Shown here piece after piece: positions 12,001-26,240 of a DNA stretch of 64,000 nt. Under the pieces are notes generated by a model, which made no database searches, was not told where the DNA came from, and saw only the letters and a program-made list of their open reading frames with translations. The number at the start of each line of letters is the position of its first letter. Positions within the stretch are counted from its first letter, which is position 1. Location of the stretch: assembly GCA_000328365.1 (NCBI GenBank), contig KB311668.1, positions 4,237 to 68,236 on the forward strand, in the 5' to 3' direction. A program made the translations under genes and the position numbers. Source of the stretch: Capitella teleta (lineage: Eukaryota > Annelida > Polychaeta > Capitellidae).

Positions 12001-12653
12001 CTTCATAATTCCTTGTTTTATGTTCATGCTTTCATGCTTATTTCATTTTGTTTCTCAGGTGATGTTTCCAATTTCGGTTACTCTTGGGTTAAGAAACAGG
12101 CTAAGCAGGACGCTCAACACTACCAGAAGGTTCAACACTACTCGAAGAAAGCCGTTGCTCGCAGAGGTAATGAAATTGCAATTTTAGCGTAATATGATTA
12201 TCATCAAAATTTATCAAAGAGAGTTCCGTAAATCAGAAAACATACTGATTTGTACGTCGGGCTTGGCGAGATGTGTAATATTCAAGCTGCTTCATGCTGT
12301 TTCGCTAATTCTGGTGCAATCAGTGGCAAATAATAATTCAGTATCAAAATGAGGATATAGAGTTATGAATGAAATATAGGTCAATTAAGATAGATTCATG
12401 GTGCGCACGTGGAATTTATATCGCAGAAAAATTTCGCTAATTAAACAGCTTAATTAGCCTATATAATTCCATCTGGAAAATTTACTTTACGGAAGAAACT
12501 TTCTCATATAATTCGTATGAGATGACGATTGTCTAGGTCTCATCTCAGTGAGTTATGTCACTTATGTGGGTTCTTTTCATCCTCGGTTCTTCTTTTCTGT
12601 TCTCAGATATGGCCAAGAAGAAACTACGCCACAAGAAGATGCTTCACAACTAG
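9071..12653 (+). CDS. Secreted Gly/Ser/Tyr-repeat protein with three LDLa modules
   Basis: Exons 9071-9116, 9786-9853, 9915-9930, repeat exon(s) to 10564, 10739-10843, 11285-11446, 12059-12166, 12607-12653. Start: [15 protein letters not shown], a signal peptide. Next come a short charged helix and about 13 copies of an octapeptide GSGFGSSY (24-bp DNA unit, about 10056-10380; two more after 10393). Then three LDL-receptor class A modules ending [33 protein letters not shown] and [17 protein letters not shown], and a Lys/His/Gln-rich tail ending KKMLHN. All introns from 10565 on break a cysteine codon in phase 1 (or lie in phase 1), so modules can duplicate in frame. Two points are unresolved. 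The join into the repeats could be the AG at 9984-9985, which hits a stop, or the AG at 10055-10056, which keeps frame. A 67-bp intron 10327-10393 is needed to link the two repeat blocks. Function unknown; an adhesive, silk-like or matrix protein is conceivable. ATTAAA near 12683 may be the poly(A) signal. Confidence 0.7.
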
Positions 12654-13966
12654 AAAATACACGGAAAAGACCCCATGCTGAATTAAACGCATCTAGTTTT
12701 ATTGGAAATATTGCATAACATACTTGAGAAATATTAACATGGTTATTCAGATAACATATGGTTAAACACTTACTGGTATCATGTCTGCGTTCATTTCATT
12801 GGGCATTGTTTGTTTCTGCATCATAGGGCATGTTCAATTGCTCCGTTACTGTACATAATTTTCAGCCAAAATGATATCATGTAATTTCATGAATGAAATT
12901 CTATGTCAAAACTTCGGCACTTGGGCTATATGCGCAGAATTAGGGAAATGCACCGCATGTCTGCGCAGTCAAACCGATCTTCCACGGCAGTCACAATTAA
13001 TTAAAGTAAGGACATAACACCATTGTTGTCTACAACGTACTCCACATCATAACGCAATCGACATCATAACGTACTCCTTACCACTCTCACTTTATGAAGA
13101 ACATTTTCCGAGTAGCTTGATTACTCAGAATAGCTGAAAAGACACTACTGGCACTCCTGGCTGATGCAGACGGCGTGGGACGAGGGTGAAGCAGAATAAT
13201 TATTAGTGCGTAGTATATGGTTATTTATATTTTATGTGCTAAAGAACCACGGGGGTTCCCCAACTTTTCGGTGGAAGCTTCCGGTGAGAGTGAAAGTGGA
13301 GTTGGGATCACAGAAGAGCATAGTGTGTGTTAATTGGATTGAGCTGACTTGAGAATTGATTAGATAGAACCACATCTCACTGAGTGAACATCAAAGGACA
13401 TAGGTGGGTCATATAGCCATCACTTAATTAATGGTATGAGGATATAATGGTATTCACAACGAGCCGAACCGACAGGGAGTCTTAGCAGTGGGCTCTGGTT
13501 ACATGAAATGTCTGTGCAGCCTTCTAAGTAAGCATTCACTGCATTGAGTTTGGTCCTNATCTGCTCGCTTACTGGTAAGACTCCCTGTGGTTGCAACCAC
13601 CCTTACTCGTCTAGATTTCATTAATGTAATTAAAAAAATTATGATTTGAATTAGGCGTGTAGGAACTGCTCCGCTACCCTTGGGGAGCTAGTGCATGTAG
13701 TTCCACAAGATGTAATCGATGATCATCCTGAATCCTCGCTCGGATACCGTTGATAGGTCTACTTAGTACTTATGAGTATCGATGGCTATCTGTTGGTCAA
13801 TCGAATCTTTAATTGATTTAACTCCCGTAAATATACAGAACGTCAAAAGTAACACAACGAAAGATATTTAATTGAAATTTGTACACTGTACGCGGCAAAC
13901 ATATTGTAGTGAAATTGGCAATGGGTGGTTATTCACCAACGGGAGGAGTTGACGGACTTGTAAAAT
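12654..13966. other. Intergenic
   Basis: No gene recognised. One ambiguous base (N) is present at 13558. Confidence 0.4.
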
Positions 13967-14369
13967 CAGAGACGAGTCGCAGGTGTAGCGTGATGCTTCC
14001 ACTGCGGTCTTCATTCGTCGTCTGCTGTTTCCTCAGAGACGAGTCGCAGGTGTAGCATGATGCTTCCACTGCGGTCTTCATTCGTCGTCTGCTGTTTCCT
14101 CAGAGACGAGTCGCAGGTGTAGCATGATGCTTCCACTGCGGTCTTCATTCGTCGTCTGCTGTTTCCTCAGAGACGAGTCGCAGGTGTAGCATGATGCTTC
14201 CACTGCGGTCTTCATTCGTCGTCTGCTGTTTCCTCAGAGACGAGTCGCAGGTGTAGCATGATGCTTCCACTGCGGTCTTCATTCGTCGTCTGCTGTTTCC
14301 TCAGAGACGAGTCGCAGGTGTAGCATGATGCTTCCACTGCGGTCTTCATTCGTCGTCTGCTGTTTCCTC
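13967..14369. repeat. 67-bp tandem repeat, six copies
   Basis: Six head-to-tail copies of a 67-bp unit. The motif GACGAGTCGCAGG begins at 13971, 14038, 14105, 14172, 14239 and 14306. Copies are almost identical; I saw one substitution, in the first. Near-identity points to recent amplification. Frames across it on both strands are by-products. Confidence 0.95.
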
Positions 14370-15057
14370 GTCTCCATCCAGTGGTGGCGCTCTTGTAGCG
14401 GCCGGTGGTGGCGCCACGGGTCGCGGACTTGCTTCCCGCCACAATATATGATACATTATGTCAGATTAATTAGCATTGACTATGCTTTATGTTGCGCGTA
14501 TGAAATTGACAAAACACACAATTTCGAGATTATGAATATTCCGATGTGACACCGGGCTTGTAAGACAGATCTAGACCCTGGAGTTCGAAGGTCAAAACCG
14601 TAATCGGTATAATGTATTCTCCGCCTCCTGTATTCCGGGATATGTTCTTCCAATCTTCCTGATAGCTTAAATTCAGATCGAAGCTGTTTAGTGCCGTCCA
14701 TATCCACATCCAGATATCCGTGACTTCAAAGACTGAACGTGGTAATTTGCCTGTACCCACTCTAAAAATGAGGGGGATATATTTGCAGCTCCTTAATCCA
14801 GTTGAGATCTGTCCCAGGAAGAGACCCCTGTTCTATTGAATCGCTTCGTGTGTTTGTTCTTCTAAATCAATTTCACAATTAGTGACCGAATTGGGTAGAA
14901 AGAAAAGTGAACAAGACATTTGTAACCCAGTTATCCTCCATCCAAAATAGTATGAATACTGTACATTGCGAATTATTAAATATTGTTCATCTGGTGTTCG
15001 TTTGCGTTACTTTTAGGGTTCAGTGTATATTTACGACTTCCAATTTGCACTGAATCA
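14370..15057. other. Intergenic
   Basis: Nothing recognised beyond short open frames on the minus strand without family resemblance. Confidence 0.35.
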
Positions 15058-15481
15058 TAGCGCACTCTTAGTGATTCTCTGGCACGAAACCAGTTTCGGT
15101 TACCCTATACCCAGGTGCCCCTCCCAGACGAATCAATGGTTTCGACAACATGCTAGCATTCACGATGAATATCTTATTGATGATGATCAAAAGGGCAAAA
15201 AATAAAAAAAATAAAAAAAATAAAATAATAATGCATATAAATGATATAAATAACTCTTGCATTTTTTTATTATTAAATGAGTAATCCTATAATCCCGAAG
15301 AAATAATTTTACTGTTCGCGGGCAGCATCTTGTTGATTTCTGCCAGTCGAAACCATCAAAACCATCTTTGAAGCAGTTTCAGTAGTTCGGGGTAACTGAT
15401 TTCAGTTTCGCCCAGGCGAATGGACAGTTTCGACTTTCGACGAACCCGAAACTGGTTTTGCCCAACCGAATGCGCGCTTAG
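15058..15481. repeat. Possible MITE with imperfect inverted ends
   Basis: The left end (near 15058, with AAACCAGTTTCGGTT) is mirrored by the complement of the right end (near 15440-15478, with AACCCGAAACTGGTTTTGCC). A CGAAAC/GTTTCG motif recurs inside. No transposase. Boundaries and target duplication were not resolved. Confidence 0.35.
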
Positions 15482-15626
15482 TTGATTGAGTAGTTGAATA
15501 GCGTGGCCAAAAAAAGAGAGAAGATTTTGTAAATTAAGTATGTGTTACATCAAACGTGCAGTCATTCATTGTAGGCCTACTGATTGAGCACTTGTGTATA
15601 ATATTTCAGCATCAGCATTCGTAATT

Positions 15627-17248
<1,622 letters not shown>

Positions 17249-20200
17249 AAAAAAAAAAAAAAAAAAAAATATGCGAACAGCAAAGAATATTAAATTAAAC
17301 ATGTACTACCTTTCATTGCATATTAAAGGGATGAATACAATCGAAATTTTGCGTTAATTCTTCAATTTGATGCATGCTGTTTTGCAGATCATCCGTTATT
17401 ATTTTTGCCTTCGTTTTTCGAATTAATTACAGATAGAAATGACTATTGCATTGGCCAAAATACGAAGATGTAATTTCCCTTGGTCGATAACTTACATTAA
17501 TAATGGACTGCTATTGGGCTGCTAACTTCAAAGGCATTGCGTTTGGGTGTATTGTACTTAAAACACATCAAAGTGCTTAGGAGGCTCAATTCTCAGCTGG
17601 GTGCCATCAGTATATACTCTATCTGGTTATATTATGATAATCATTATTATTTGAAGGGTCAAAAGAGAAAATGACATGCACATACATGCAGATAACAGAA
17701 CTGAAGCGAATATGTTTTTTCTCTCGGGATTCGATCCCGGGATATATTTCGTGAACTTTACGTACTCATTCCGCATTTGACTTATGGCATGCACACAAAT
17801 TACTTGAAATATTCGTGGGATTATATTTCGGAGAATGTTAGATATCTCGACTGTGCCTAAGAGGGAATTTCTGTGAGTTTCTATAATTCTGGCATTGGCT
17901 TTCTGATCCTTATTTCCAGGTATACGCGCGTGTCCACAGGGCATCCAGCACGTGCAGGGCCTGTCCTGAATATCTCCGCCACCCTCTGCCCCAGCAAGTT
18001 ATTGTATACACAATGTGCTGAGAATTTAGTTGAACATTTCAAGAGCTCACTCACGGTTCCAATTTCTCCATTTCGGCAGCCAAATGTCAGGTTAGCGTCT
18101 TTTGAAATCAACCGATGCCAATCACAGGTGTTCCATTTGGCTGTGTTTCGAACAGGTAGTTGATTGAGAGCTAGAATCGCATTCAAATGCTGCGACGATA
18201 TCTCATTCCTACAGAGTCGCAAACTTTATGACATGCCATCGTATATCACGGAGGACTCACACTAAGCAGCCTCTTTACGTCAGTTATTTACTCATAATAA
18301 TGGATAGTTTTGATTGGGGTCCTGGATGGGAAAAAAATTGTACTGAATATTCAGAAGACAACAATTTCAACCACGCGAGGAATTACATTGCAGGACTATT
18401 AAAACCTCCGAGGCGATGGCGAATGTGTTATTGAACTTTGTAATTCTCAGAAATAGACTTGTCAGCCCCATTTATCGTAATGTGATCTGGAATTGCAATT
18501 CAATGGAAGGGTCTGACTGTGACCTTTCTGAACCGAGTGTCAATACTCGTAAAACAAATTCAATTGAAACCCCATAAAAGTGACGGCCCCTAAGTGAGAT
18601 TTTAAATCTACAACCAGGCCCTGTGTTTCGCGTCGTGTGAAAATATACTTTGAGTGTATGCAGGCCACGCATATTGGAATACTTAACCACAATATATGGC
18701 CGTACATTGTTCCGAATTGCCATATGTGTACATGGTGTGTTTCAGTGAGTTGTGTGAGAACGTCTACTTTGCGATGGGTTTTAAATGACGATGTCTTTTT
18801 GAGGTAATACTTTACCTGTGATGTCAATAGAGTAGGGCCTACTAACAACATTGCAATATTTAAAAGGATACTTCACTTTCAGATATAAGAAGAAATATAA
18901 TCTTTTCTGATCACTTGTAGATACTCATTTGTCCATTGCATTAACCAGTTATAAGTATTGTAAATCTTGTCCAATGAAGGGACATTCTGTGATGTGGCCT
19001 GTGATTGGTCGAAGCATGAGCTAATTATCTCAGGTTCTTGATCAGCAAGAAGAGTGTAAAGCATCCTGTGGCTTTTTTAGCATTGTTTTTCTCCGGTGTT
19101 GAGTCATTTCGCATTACCCGGTTTTTAAGATAATAAAATATCGGAAGAAAAAAAAACTGCTCCAATTGACTCACTTCATATAATCTCGCAATGATGTAAG
19201 AGGGTGAAAAGAAATAATATTTTGGAATAGATTAAGATAATATTAAATATATTTTGAAAATAATGTCACAATAAAATTAATTTAAATGATATAACGTATA
19301 ATCTTTCTTTAACTTGCGCTTGCAAACACATGCCAATTATGACCATCTAACAACCAATCAATTTCCCCAGCAAACCAAGAATTCATCTTGGAATACATTA
19401 AACTGTTTATTCTATATTTTAATTATTCATATCCATGACATTCAACTCATTGGCCACATGATTACGTAAGAATCCAGCCCCTACGTGTCCGCATGGCTAA
19501 TTTCTTAAAGCTGCACAAACAGCCTGAGAATTCATTCGAGGATATTCTCACCTGGAATTTTAGCAATGAGTCTTCGATGATCCGGTTACCATGAATATAA
19601 TATGCGTGTTGATTCTGGGAATACATTATGCTGCAGCTGAAGTCGGCACATACGTCATCAACAGCAGAGGTGATCATTAATCAACTCAGAATTCAAATCA
19701 TAGTTGTTGGGGTAAATTAAAATGACGGCAGGAATACTCATTATACTGTAAATTATATCATTTATTCTGTTTGTTAGTATGTTGACACCTGTTACATAGG
19801 TAAAGTGAAGCGAATGAGAGGCATGTCTAAAATGTACTGTAGTAAATATTTTCTCGAGATTTGCAGTCATTTTTTATATTTACTTTCTTGTGAAGTCGAG
19901 ACACAATTTCTATTCTGTCGGGCTCCAAAAATTTCGTCATCACGAAACGCCGCTACTTTCATTGATGTAAATCAATTCATTACGATCAAGTAACATCTAT
20001 AATTTAAGCTTAGAACGCAAGGCTTACTATTTTGAGATACATACAAGTAATCAATATACATCATGCATTATAATTATGCGACTTAATATCTAATATTATA
20101 TGAGGCATGACACCTATTGTGATATTTCAAAAATGTTACACTTCAATCAAATTGATCAATACAATCGACAAAGTACTCAAACTAAAGAAGCCCATAATCA

Positions 20201-20598
20201 TCATTACACCTCGAATTAATGTTTTCCTTGAAACACATTATCACCATGACATTGGCGATCATCTCATTCTTATGGTTATAGATTAGTCTACTGCTGTAAT
20301 GCATATTATCCACGTCTGATTATTGCATAAGAGTGAACTAACCCTTTCACTGGTTTCATGAAAAAACGACTTTCCCACGAACGCTATGCAAACAGAGATA
20401 TAAAATTCACATTATCAGAACGAATAAGTTATTTCAATGCTCGCACGTCTTATGTTTCCTTAACATTTAATTCAGGGTTATGTTTTTCACTTCGAGTGGC
20501 CAGAGAGCAGTGTATTGAATATTCGCAATTTCAACTCATCATTCCGTGAGTGTTTGAAATTGCAATGCATGTTTGATATACGCAGCCAGGGATTGGTG

Positions 20599-20638
20599 AT
20601 CCACACGCATTTCGCAGATGAGCTGCATGCGTGTGGAT
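20599..20638. repeat. Inverted repeat, 12-bp arms
   Basis: ATCCACACGCAT at 20599-20610 and its exact complement ATGCGTGTGGAT at 20627-20638, separated by 16 bases. A hairpin could form. No associated gene. Confidence 0.8.
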
Positions 20639-20797
20639 ATTTGGCGATTTATTTCGCACGAATTCCCGCAACGAACAAGTGCGATGCTTTATGCAACAAG
20701 GGGTGTCGATCGAGCAGGCGCTTATATCTTATGTACAAGGGGATTGAAAATCGACTAAAACAGAGTTGTAAAAATGCCCGATCCATTAATTATGCTT

Positions 20798-21268
20798 TTA
20801 TGATACTGCGTCAATAATTTGAAGGATTGAAGTTCCAAGGATATCTCTGCAAGAAAGCGTATGGATATTTTGAATTATTTTCAGTTGATCTTCTGGGGCT
20901 ACATTTCCTTTTAAACCATTAGAAATTCTGCATTTTATAGGCAGCATGATGATAATCTTTTCAAGTGTCTTTGTCCCATCATATATACTATAACATCGAC
21001 GACTTCTTGGTGTTGTCATGGGGAGATTATGTCTGCATTTTCTTGGTATTTTGATTAGACTGGGGATTACAGAGGAAAACGTTGTCAGTTTGATCAACGA
21101 TACTCCATTTAGGTGGATTCGCTTCGGAATTTTCATGAGAATTTCGTCTTTCGAGAGCGGAGTTCCAAATTTTGAAGTTACGTGACCAAATTCGAAGTTG
21201 GTTACAATGGGGGCAAGCAATGCCAATGGAAGACGCGTATCCACATAAATGGAGTATCTTTGATTCAA
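20798..21268 (-). other. Unassigned 156-codon open frame
   Basis: The longest unexplained frame in this gap. It is rich in Ile, Lys and Leu and has no motif I recognise. Its length is only slightly beyond what chance gives in an AT-rich 64-kb window. It may be an exon or a transposon remnant, or mean nothing. Confidence 0.15.
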
Positions 21269-22444
21269 TCGTCCCTTAATTCAAATCGAACGGCACGACC
21301 ATACATCATTGTGGATTGTGCATAGTTCCTCAGAGATCGACGAAGAGGTCGGCAATTTAGTTATTATCATTAAGAAGTACACAAGATGTTGTTCCTCTGT
21401 GAAAGACAGGTCAACACAAGTAAAAAAAAAAAAGGAAATTTCAGGCCTTGGTTTGGGCCGGGACAGGACGTATAATTATACTGACTTTTTTAACCATCTG
21501 CGGCTTCAAAAAACTTAATAATTTAGTCTCCCATGATCCCACTCCCATGGTGGCTTAGGGTGGGGGGACATGATGTTATATCCTGCTACGCCGTAGGAAA
21601 CATACACAATTATATCGATGCCCTCATCATTTAATTACATGGCGAACAAATCAACGAATATTGGCTCCATTGCAAACTGTAATATACTTGCAACACACAC
21701 TTGGTATGATGGGAATCATATCGCTTAAACATAACAATACAGATTCTTATGTTTATGCAATAGGATATGAAGAATTATTGTTAACAATATGCGAAGTACA
21801 CTTGAGTGTGAGACAATCTATTTTCGAACAATCGATCACATATTGGCATATAAATTGGCAAAATACTCAATAATTTTGTTTTGTACCTGTTATAATTGTT
21901 AAGTTGATTGAGAATCAGTCAATTCAAACGTCTTATGATAATTTAATAACCCTATAATTATAAATGTGCAAACTCATTCGCGAAAATAAATGATATTAAT
22001 AACTAAATAAATTTATGATCATTTTCTAACTCGAGGTGACGATGTCGAATCATTGGTGTTGATCCGTTACAATAGCAACCTTTCTTGGCGCGAGGGAATT
22101 ATTATTTTGTGCTGGAGTGATTAAGTAGGGCGTGTATTTCGCGAATTTGCCGTTTTAAGAGGCATTAGTGTTGACCCCTAATCAAAAACCCAAATGCGAG
22201 TATTGCGAGAACTTTTAGAATACAGAATAATTTCAAAAGGGATCATGCTAGGCACAATACGAGGGAACCCAGGCCGCAGGTCATTGTTCTTCTACCCGTG
22301 CCACAAAAAGACCGGTAGATAAACCATGTAGCCCTAATTGTCTTATTCGTAATATCTTGCACTTGACCACAATATTTCTTAAACAAACTACCTAAAGGTT
22401 TAGACTATCGCCTTCATCCCAAACCTTCTCTTAAATTCCCTCAG

Positions 22445-23144
22445 GTGATGAATGCTTCTTCGTGAAGGAGTCTCCTCGAGGCAGCTTGTGCTACTATCTC
22501 CCCAACGATTCCACGTACTGGGAGGGAGCTTCCAATGTGTGCGCCAGGGTTGGAGGATGGATGGCGACCATCCAAAGCAGAGAGGAGATGGACGTCATAG
22601 CTGACGTAAGTGTCGTTAATCAATCGAAGGAAATTCGGTTTAATTGTAAATAAACAGGAGCTGACTGACATGGATTGGGCGGTGGCCTGGATTGGCGCTT
22701 ATCGGACGCAAGAGAACTGGTATTGGGTGTTCTCCTCAGACGAATGTGGGTATGTTCAGTGTGCAGTTATGTGAACAGCCGATACTTTATTTACTTGTCA
22801 GCCTGTGTAGGCCTACCAATGAGTCACAAATTAAACTAAATTGTATACCCAATGGAGAGGATGCCTGTAATTACCATTTGCAAACCAACATCCGATCAGC
22901 TCGTTACCACTTGATATCCACATTGACAAGATTGATATATTGAGAGATTTATTTCAGTGTCATTCTATCCATATTCCAATTGGTATGGAGGTAAGCAGCC
23001 AGACGGATGGTCCGACCGTGAGTGCGTTGCGGTGATGACGCAATCTGACTTTTCCTGGAAAGACCTCAGATGCAGCCAACGCATGGGTTACATCTGCCTC
23101 ACGCGTGGGTTCTCATCCTATGTCCTATTCCTCCATCATTTTTC

Positions 23145-23185
<41 letters not shown>

Positions 23186-26100
23186 CAGCCGCGGAGAGTG
23201 AGCTGTGCCAGACAGCTTCCAATTTTGTGGGTCGATTCAACGAGGTATTGGTGTATGGTGACCAATGTCTCGTTGTCCCTCGCAATACCAATGTCACGTG
23301 GTACGAAGCACGTGACCACTGTGCAAACATGGGAGCTTCTCTGGCGACGATTGACTCCGAAGGAATACAAAACCGACTAATATCTGGAGCGCCCGGAACT
23401 TCCGAGAATACGTTTGTTTCTGGCTTTTGGGTCGGTCTGACCCGCATCAAGTGGAATTGGTCGTTAGGAGAGAGGAAGTCTGAGGTTGTCACCAGAACAT
23501 TCTGGGCTGATGGCAAACCAGCGTCTGGAAGTACTGTGACCATGGACAATGTAGGACGATCTAAGCATTTGTGGGTTGACAGAAACAGTGAAGAAACTCA
23601 CCATGTCATCTGCGAACTCGGTAAGATGATCCGTTTGCATGCTTCTCTTCATATTCAGCTATTTCTATAGATTACAACAATCTTCCACCATTTGAGCTTA
23701 TGGTGACCGGATTGCAAGGCAATGGATCCCTTGTTACGTTTGACGCTGGATCCGACGTTAGCAACCAGGCCATCAGTGAGGCAACTCCAGCAATACCCAC
23801 AACTGCAGTACTTCCAACTTTCATACGTTCTACCATGACTACAACTACTAGACCCGACATTAGCATCCAGACTATCAGTGAGGCAACTTCGACATTGCCT
23901 TCAACTGCAATACTAACCACGACACTACATTCTACTACAACCACTACACCAAAATCGACTACAAGAACAACACCACCAACACCTTCATCAACTACACGAA
24001 CGTTGAATGAAATTACCTCTGCAGTTGTAACTAGAGGGGATGTAATAGGAGATGAAACTGGAGGAGATGGAACCGGAGAGGAAACCGAAGGGGATGGAAC
24101 AGGAGGAGAGGGAACAGGAGGGGAGGGAACAGGAGGGGATGGAACAAGAGGAGAGGGAATAGGAGGGGATGGGGATAGAACAGGAGAGGGGACAGGAGGG
24201 GATGGTTCCAATAGTGGTATGGAGGGTTACACAACCGAACGATTTCAAGAAGTAGATGTAACCCAAGCTGGGCCTCCAGATATTGGGATAACATTTGTCC
24301 AAGAATGGTGTGATATGATTGACATTGTTTTCATTGTTGATCCCAATATGAATGAGACTGACTTTGCTGAGTTCAAATCTTCAATCATTCGAATAGTGAC
24401 CAATATGGTCATTAGCGACGAGTGTTTTAGATTGGCTGTAATGGTGGGAGACCAGTTACAAATCAGCTTCAAGGACAACATCGGAACAACTAAGCAAAGA
24501 CTGATGCAACGGATAAGTGCAAGACTTTTTCAAAGTGGGAGGGAATCTTTCGATCTTGCTAATATTCTATCCTATTTGGAGGATAAACTTTACACCAGTG
24601 AACACGTTAGCCGATCTTCAGCTCGAAAGCTGTCTACGATGAGCATAGTAACCACTTTTGATCAGGTTGATGTTGATGCTGCTCGACAGGAGGCAGACAC
24701 CGTGAAGAATTCTGGGATTATTCTGTCAGCGATTGCAACAAATGATGAGGTATATTCGCAAATGCTTGGAATTGTTAGCACCCCAAAGGAGGAGTCCTTG
24801 CTATTGAGTGAAGTGAATGAAAAGAATATTGTTCAAGTTTTACTTAAGGTGGTTCAGCTCCAGCTGCATTCGGAACCAAGAGTTCAACAAACGGAACCAC
24901 TAATCAAGGAAACCACAGAAAGTCACATCACTACTCGTAGCAGCAATCAGGTTGACACAACTGTTGCTCACGGGAATAGCGAAGGTGGAGATGGTACTGG
25001 GGAGAGCACAGGAGAGGGGAAAGTTGGAGATGGCACCAGGGATGGTACGGAGGTTTTAACGAGCAAAGCAACCACTGGTGGAGTACAGAGCACCTCAACA
25101 ACAACACACATTCCTCTAACAGACTCGGCCCAACGCACAACACACAGCATGCAAGATAGTACTTCAGGTGGTTTCACGGATTCAATGACAACTGACTGGG
25201 ATGTGTTGGACAATTCTTCGCAGTCAAACACCACCATTGGTGCACCCAATGAAATCAAGCCTTCAGGGCAAGTTGGGAGTGAAGTTGATGTCATTACCAT
25301 CACTCGTGGGTTTCATTTCAACCATAACCAAGAACAACCAGTGTTTTCATGTCGCTTTTAGTGGTGGTCGTCTGCGTCGTTCTACTCATCTTCATCGTCT
25401 TCGTTGTTGTTTTTGCCATCCGCACTTACAGAAAACGGTAAGTTTCCTCAATATTTCTAGGCCAAAGTTAGAACATTTTATTAGTGGGTTATAAGATTCA
25501 CAAATAAAACAAATTCATTTTATTTATTACTGGTAGATACCTCCTGTGGACAAGTCTCGAAAAAGTGTGATTTAAATCATGTTTCAAAAGAATGTTTAGC
25601 AATTAAGGCAATGTTTGGACCTACCCGTTATGTTTTGTTATTTTTCTCCAGTGCTGGTTCCCTTGAAGGATGTGCACATTAGTTTATAACAAATCAGATC
25701 CGATATTTTTGGCTGATGTATTTTCCAGTGTCCAGTAGCAAATGTTCTGCCAATTCTTTTGGCTCGAGATGTGGTCAGGGGCGTTCTTTGATTTGACCTG
25801 TCCCCGTTTGAGGCTGCCTCGTAAACATAACATAATTATGCTTATTTTCCTTCCCTAAATGACTTCTGTGCTTTGATTCCAGGCGCAACGCTTTGTTTGG
25901 TGACAACACTAGTCAATTGCGACTCGCAGCTGATTTCAGTCGTGTGAGACGAGAATCGACCACGAGCATTGCTTCCCACGACTCCAATGTTTCCCTGCCC
26001 GGGTACGAAACGATATCTACGCCATGGGGCTCCATGAAGAACGCAGTCACAAAGGGTATGAACAGAGTCCCGAAGAAAATCACCCGCACCACTATGCGAA

Positions 26101-26240
26101 GCACTGAACCAAGCAACACCATGTTTTATAACAGTTGGGGTCTGCCCCAAGATAGCATGACAAACAGTATCCGAGTCTCCACACGACAATCAGAGGGCTA
26201 CAGGCGACAAACCTCATTTCAAAGCAACAAGTCCAACTGA
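22445..26240 (+). CDS. Membrane receptor: two C-type lectin domains, mucin-like stalk, vWA domain, cytoplasmic tail (5' exon missing)
   Basis: Exons 22445-22605, 22658-22745, 22958-23104, 23189-23620, 23671-about 25310, about 25340-25437, 25883-26240. CTLD 1: CYYLPNDSTYW, GWMATIQSREE, WIGAYR, GGKQPDGWSDREC and GYICL, with a QPD-type loop. CTLD 2: QCLVVPRNTNVTWYEARDHC, GASLATIDS, FWVGLTR and HVICEL. The large exon then gives a Thr/Ser-rich, O-glycan-like stretch, a run of Gly/Glu/Asp/Thr repeats (about 24040-24210), a vWA-like domain opening DMIDIVFIVDPNMNETD, and a second Ser/Thr-rich part. The membrane exon reads SLLVVVVCVVLLIFIVF; the tail is basic and Ser/Thr-rich, ending QSNKSN (TGA 26238-26240). 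Entry into the membrane exon is unresolved: the large exon's frame stops at 25361 and the phases of obvious donors do not match. Likely a type I surface or immune receptor; the ligand is unknown. Confidence 0.75.

Larger units (their letters stand above)
17249..22444. other. Gene-poor stretch, may hold unseen 5' exons of the lectin receptor
   Basis: No convincing gene. The downstream receptor must have a signal-peptide exon ending in phase 1 somewhere upstream of 22445, but I could not pick it out. Isolated frames of 113 and 156 codons on the minus strand (17881-18222, 20798-21268) resemble no family I know. Confidence 0.4.

Noticed and set aside
14212-14549. Repetitive short frames on both strands
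   Set aside because: By-products of the 67-bp tandem array.
17720-17770. GATTCGATCCCGGG, resembling a pol III B box
   Set aside because: No tRNA fold, A box or SINE body around it; too short to call.
17881-18222. 113-codon minus-strand frame with several cysteines
   Set aside because: No family resemblance, no convincing splice partners, and a length expected by chance.
18294-18434. Short plus-strand frame rich in Trp, Asn and Cys
   Set aside because: No donor site in phase with the lectin receptor and no signal peptide, so not accepted as its first exon.
23672-24302. Minus-strand Pro/Ser-rich frames
   Set aside because: Antisense of the Thr/Ser and Gly/Glu repeats of the lectin receptor.
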